Source of the DNA: Alphaproteobacteria bacterium
GTDB lineage: Bacteria > Pseudomonadota > Alphaproteobacteria > Rhizobiales > Beijerinckiaceae
Direction: 5' to 3'
Assembly (NCBI GenBank): GCA_009921785.1
Contig: RFXE01000017.1
Span: 1-16,027, forward strand
DNA length: 16,027 bases
Part shown: positions 13,476 to 16,027 of the stretch, one piece after another
Layout of the letters: every line of letters starts with the position of its first letter
How positions within the stretch are numbered: the stretch's first letter is position 1
The notes under the pieces: generated by a model
What the model was told of the DNA's origin: nothing
The model's database searches: none
What the model saw: only the letters and a program-made list of their open reading frames with translations
Translations under genes and position numbers: made by a program

Positions 13476-14825
13476 ATGAAGCGTCCTCAGGCCACGGCCA
13501 TAACGAGCGGAAAAGGCGGGGTCGGCAAGACCAACCTCTCCGTCAATCTCGCGCTCGCTCTTCATAAAGCCGGGCAACGGGTCGGCATTTTTGATGCCGA
13601 TCTCGCCCTCGCCAATGCTCACCTTGTTCTCGGTTGTCGTCCTAACCGCACGATTGTCGATGCACTGTCGGGACAATGCAGCATGGCAGATACCGTCGTT
13701 GAGTCACCGCTCGGTGTGAAAATGATTGCGGGCGGTAGCGGCCTTGCCGAAGTGATGGGTCTCTCCGTCGAAAAACGCCAGGAGATCATCAGAAGTTTTT
13801 CGGAACTATCCGGCGCAGTTGATCATTTGATCGTCGATACGGCTGCAGGCGTCGAAGCCAATGTGATCGACTTTGTTGCGGCTTGTGATCGCGTCATCGT
13901 CGTTGTCGTCGGCGAGCCGACCGCCTTTGTCGATGCCTACGCATCGATCAAAGTACTTCATCAAGATACGGGTCGCGACAGGTTCGACATTATCATCAAT
14001 CGTGCAGCAAATGATGCGGTCGGCGCACAAATTTTCTCTCGCTTCCGCGCAATCACCGATCGTTTCTTGAAAGTGAATCTCAATCATATCGGCACTGTGC
14101 CGGAAGATGAACGTCTTGCGCGCGCTGTCGGAAAATGTGAACCCGTTGTCAGCAGCTTCCCGAACTCGGTTTCGGCAAAAGCTATTATGCGCATCGCGGA
14201 AAAAATTCATGCAACAACACCGGTTCGAGATCTTCTCGATATTGATGATTTAATTCAGATCGGCATGACGGCTCTGGTGGAAGCCGCTCAACGGTTTCAA
14301 GACACCGGCGAAGCCACATTCGGCTCATACGCAACAATTCGCGTGCGCGGCGCCCTTGTTGATCATGTTCGGAATAATCTGACACTAACACGCACAGCCG
14401 TGCAACGGCGTGATCGTATTGCGCAAGTAAAGCGGGAACTTCTTTCAGAAGGCGAGGATGCTGACAATCAAATATTGATCTCTGAAAAACTAGGTATCGG
14501 CGTTTCCGAGCTGCAAACTTGGCATACCCAGATTGCCCAAGCAGCCGATAAATCACTTGACGAAGTTTATGATGATCATTCGATTTGGTTTGCCGATGAG
14601 CGGCCTACACCCGAGCATATTCTCCTTTCCGGAGAGCTACGCGTAAGGCTCGCGGCAAATCTTAAGAAGCTCAATGAACGCGATGCGATGGTTCTGCAGC
14701 TTTATTATGTCGAGGAAATGAACCTTGAGGAAATCGCAGAAACCTTGTCGATTTCAATCGGGCGTGTTTCGCAGATAAAAAAATCAGCGATCGGTCAACT
14801 TAGAAAATGGATGGAAGAAGATTAG
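13476..14825 (+). CDS. flhG-fliA: FlhG (FleN)-FliA fusion: MinD-like ATPase joined to sigma-28
   Basis: One uninterrupted 449-codon reading frame contains two normally separate flagellar proteins. Residues 1 to about 240 are FlhG/FleN: deviant Walker A KGGVGKTN (13-20), DADLALANAHLVLG (40-53) as the A' region, LIVDTAAG with Asp121 as Walker B, and FPNSVSAKA near its end. Residues from about 238 are a sigma-28 factor. Region 2 includes RIAEKIHATTPV, DIDDLIQIGMTALVEAAQRF and SYATIRVRGALVDHVR; region 3 is at about 310-350, and region 4.2 (helix-turn-helix) at about 400-445 (ERDAMVLQLYYVEEMNLEEIAETL...GRVSQIKKSAIGQLR). FliA's first 15-20 residues and FlhG's C-terminal tail are missing at the joint. 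The order flhA-flhF-flhG-fliA is the one known in Pseudomonas. An in-frame TAG before the ATG blocks upstream extension. Real fusion or assembly artefact cannot be told from the sequence alone. Confidence 0.9.
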   Translation: MKRPQATAITSGKGGVGKTNLSVNLALALHKAGQRVGIFDADLALANAHLVLGCRPNRTIVDALSGQCSMADTVVESPLGVKMIAGGSGLAEVMGLSVEKRQEIIRSFSELSGAVDHLIVDTAAGVEANVIDFVAACDRVIVVVVGEPTAFVDAYASIKVLHQDTGRDRFDIIINRAANDAVGAQIFSRFRAITDRFLKVNLNHIGTVPEDERLARAVGKCEPVVSSFPNSVSAKAIMRIAEKIHATTPVRDLLDIDDLIQIGMTALVEAAQRFQDTGEATFGSYATIRVRGALVDHVRNNLTLTRTAVQRRDRIAQVKRELLSEGEDADNQILISEKLGIGVSELQTWHTQIAQAADKSLDEVYDDHSIWFADERPTPEHILLSGELRVRLAANLKKLNERDAMVLQLYYVEEMNLEEIAETLSISIGRVSQIKKSAIGQLRKWMEED

Positions 14826-15256
14826 ACCGGCGGCAGTAAATCGCGGAAAAGCCATTGATCAAGCTTTCCCGTTTTCACCGCATGTTTAATCTCAGCAAGA
14901 ATTTGCTCGACGGTTTCTTGGGTTGCTACACCCAATACAATTTCCTGATCACCCTTTCGCGTCAAAGGTAAAAAGCGACCCTGCCACTCAATAGAAATGA
15001 CCGTCAAACCATCGCGCCGCTCTATGATATTGTGACTATGACGCCACCGCCCAGGAACATGCACTTCGTAAGAGTCACCGGTACGCGGATCAAATCGCGT
15101 TTCAAGATATGAGTAATCATTCGGGTTGCAGTAGAACCGCCAATAATCATCAATCAAGGCGATCAGCGCCGAGCGGACATCGGCGATCGGCGTCGGGACA
15201 GATACAATCTGCCGCGACTTGGCTTTAAAGCCCTGCAGAAGTTTGGGGCTGATCAT
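14822..15256 (-). CDS. Conserved-looking protein of unknown function
   Basis: A 144-residue soluble protein (145 from the alternative GTG at 15259) with no signal peptide and no membrane helix. Features include a basic start (KLLQGFKAKSR), a central aromatic and charged segment (DDYWRFYCNPNDYSYLETRFDPRTGDSYEVHVPGRW), a beta-rich part (VISIEWQGRFLPLTRKGDQEIVLGV) and a C-terminal helix (TVEQILAEIKHAV). No known family was recognised. The ATG at 15256 has GAGAG six bases upstream, so it is preferred. The stop overlaps the stop of the fused gene on the other strand by a few bases. It is divergent from the hook/rod-family gene across about 170 bases. No sigma-54 promoter was seen for it. Its role is open; a flagellar link rests on position only. 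Confidence 0.8.
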   Translation of the reverse strand: MISPKLLQGFKAKSRQIVSVPTPIADVRSALIALIDDYWRFYCNPNDYSYLETRFDPRTGDSYEVHVPGRWRHSHNIIERRDGLTVISIEWQGRFLPLTRKGDQEIVLGVATQETVEQILAEIKHAVKTGKLDQWLFRDLLPPV

Positions 15257-15306
15257 CACGCACTCTCTACAAAAAACGGCGGGACTTTAGCCGCAGCCCT
15301 GACAGA

Positions 15307-15318
15307 CGGCAATTGCCG
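15307..15318. promoter_or_regulatory. 12-base perfect palindrome CGGCAATTGCCG
   Basis: A perfect inverted repeat without loop lies 26 bases upstream of the sigma-54 promoter at 15345. It lacks a T run and spacer loop, so it looks more like a dimer-binding operator than a terminator. It may be a site for a sigma-54 activator, but no protein can be named from the sequence. Confidence 0.35.
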
Positions 15319-15328
15319 CATTCAAAAA

Positions 15329-15337
15329 GGTTAAACC
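15329..15337. promoter_or_regulatory. GGTTAAACC near-palindrome, possible operator
   Basis: Second copy of the 9-base sequence found at 9888-9896, here seven bases upstream of the -24 element of the sigma-54 promoter. The shared placement beside sigma-54 promoters suggests a common regulator, but the evidence is small. Confidence 0.3.
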
Positions 15338-15344
15338 CGCCGCA

Positions 15345-15360
15345 TGGCACGAGACTTGCT
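15345..15360 (+). promoter_or_regulatory. Sigma-54 (-24/-12) promoter of the hook/rod gene
   Basis: The sequence TGGCACG-AGAC-TTGCT is a full match to the sigma-54 consensus TGGCACG-N4-TTGCW, with GG at 15346 and GC at 15358 (12-base distance). The expected start of transcription is about 15371, some 54 bases before the ATG at 15425. It is the strongest promoter seen in this window. Confidence 0.85.
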
Positions 15361-15424
15361 GTCATTTGGATGGAGTCATGCGTCCGAAAACGGGCGCCCC
15401 CTAAAGAAGATGTCAGGATAAGCC

Positions 15425-16027
15425 ATGTTACGCACGCCGCTCACGGGATTGACCGCTGCCTCCAAGCAGCTCAGCGCAATCTCGAACAATCTCGCCAATG
15501 CAAGCACCACCGGCTTTAAAAAATCGATGGCCCAATTTGCGGATGTTATGGGCGAGAGCACGGCTATGCGCCCGGGCACAGAGGCCGGCAAAGGCGTGAT
15601 GTCTGTCGCCATGCGGCGTTCGGTCGAGCAAGGGGGAATGAAACAAACCGGCGGTAGCCTGGACGTTGCTCTGCAGGGCGCAGGCTATCTTGTGTTTGGC
15701 GACGCCGCCAATCCGACAGGCGAAGGCGATATGAGCTTTTCGCGCGCTGGCGCTCTTACAATCACTGCAGATGGTTATCTTGTCGATCAGAGCGGCGCGC
15801 CTGTTATGGGTAACCCGGCTCTCTCTGGCACGCTGCAGAATCCAAATCTTCAGTCGATCAATATTTTCAAAGCCGTTGGCAATGACCCCTCAAAGCTCGG
15901 CTCGATCACGGTCGATGCGCAGGGCCTTGTTTCCGTGACGAATGCGGCGACCGGCGCGATCAACAAAGTCGCCTATCTCGCGGTTGCACGATTTGAAAAT
16001 GATAATGGCCTCAAAGCGATCGGCAAT
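15425..16027 (+). CDS. Flagellar hook/rod family protein (FlgE/FlgF/FlgG), 5' part
   Basis: The reading frame runs off the window after 201 codons. The N-terminus LTGLTAASKQLSAISNNLANASTTGFKKS is the conserved D0 rod/hook signature (NNLANASTTGFK at 21-32). It is followed by RRSVEQGGMKQTGGSLDVALQGAGYLVF, then FSRAGALTITADGYLVDQSG. These match the FlgE/FlgF/FlgG family. The start and QGG...TGGSLDVA pattern look more FlgE-like. The large hook D2 insert is not visible: the sequence passes directly to SINIF...SITVDAQGLVSVT and VARFENDNGLKAIGN, which is near the C-terminal end of rod proteins. So it may be FlgF, or a short FlgE-type protein. A symbol is withheld. AGGA six bases before the ATG and the sigma-54 promoter at 15345 support this start. 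Confidence 0.85.
   Translation, partial: MLRTPLTGLTAASKQLSAISNNLANASTTGFKKSMAQFADVMGESTAMRPGTEAGKGVMSVAMRRSVEQGGMKQTGGSLDVALQGAGYLVFGDAANPTGEGDMSFSRAGALTITADGYLVDQSGAPVMGNPALSGTLQNPNLQSINIFKAVGNDPSKLGSITVDAQGLVSVTNAATGAINKVAYLAVARFENDNGLKAIGN

Noticed and set aside
14088..14110. Inverted repeat CGGCACTGTGCCG inside the FlhG part
   Set aside because: It is inside a conserved coding stretch (IGTVPEDE) and has no T run; probably chance from codons, not a regulatory site.
14518..14545. TGGCATACCC...TTGCCC resembling sigma-54 promoter inside the sigma-28 part
   Set aside because: The distance between GG and GC is 14 bases instead of 12, and it lies within coding sequence.

Overview
This window is part of a chromosomal flagellar gene cluster, almost certainly from an alphaproteobacterium with polar-type flagellar placement. 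Evidence: the FlhF/FlhG pair lies next to flhA, the sigma-28 half of the fused gene looks more like alphaproteobacterial FliA proteins than E. coli FliA, and several operons are preceded by near-consensus sigma-54 (-24/-12) promoters. The genus cannot be fixed from the sequence alone. No tRNA, rRNA, CRISPR, insertion sequence or phage gene was seen.

Layout. (1) 3-4858, plus strand: a tight operon, fliL (3' part only), fliM, fliN, fliO, fliP, fliQ, fliR, flhB. It encodes the C-ring switch and the export gate; most junctions from fliN to flhB overlap or nearly touch. (2) 4859-6648, plus: a sigma-54-type promoter (4975-4990), then two unrecognised membrane proteins, one with a long periplasmic coiled coil and one with a PDZ-like N-terminus. 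(3) 9790-6670, minus: an operon of flgP-like lipoprotein, flgT-like, flgA, a small helical protein and a membrane-anchored coiled-coil protein. This suggests outer-membrane ring (H-ring-like) parts plus the P-ring chaperone. (4) 9791-10026: an intergenic region with two divergent sigma-54-type promoters. (5) 10027-14825, plus: flhA, flhF, and one uninterrupted 449-codon gene joining a MinD-like FlhG/FleN ATPase to a FliA (sigma-28) sigma factor. (6) 15256-14822, minus: an unrecognised 144-aa protein whose end overlaps the end of the fused gene. (7) 15345 to the window end: a consensus sigma-54 promoter and the start of a hook/rod-family gene that runs off the window.

How it works together. 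The order flhA-flhF-flhG-fliA matches the known Pseudomonas/Vibrio arrangement. In those systems sigma-54 drives the basal-body and hook genes, FlhF/FlhG set flagellar position and number, and sigma-28 drives the late genes. The most unusual point is that FlhG and FliA form one polypeptide here. The FlhG C-terminal tail and the FliA N-terminus are missing at the joint, and the neighbouring FlhF has a degenerate G3 motif. Other points are an NPQH (not NPTH) cleavage motif in FlhB, FlgP/FlgT-like outer-ring proteins, and several unknown proteins under sigma-54-type control.
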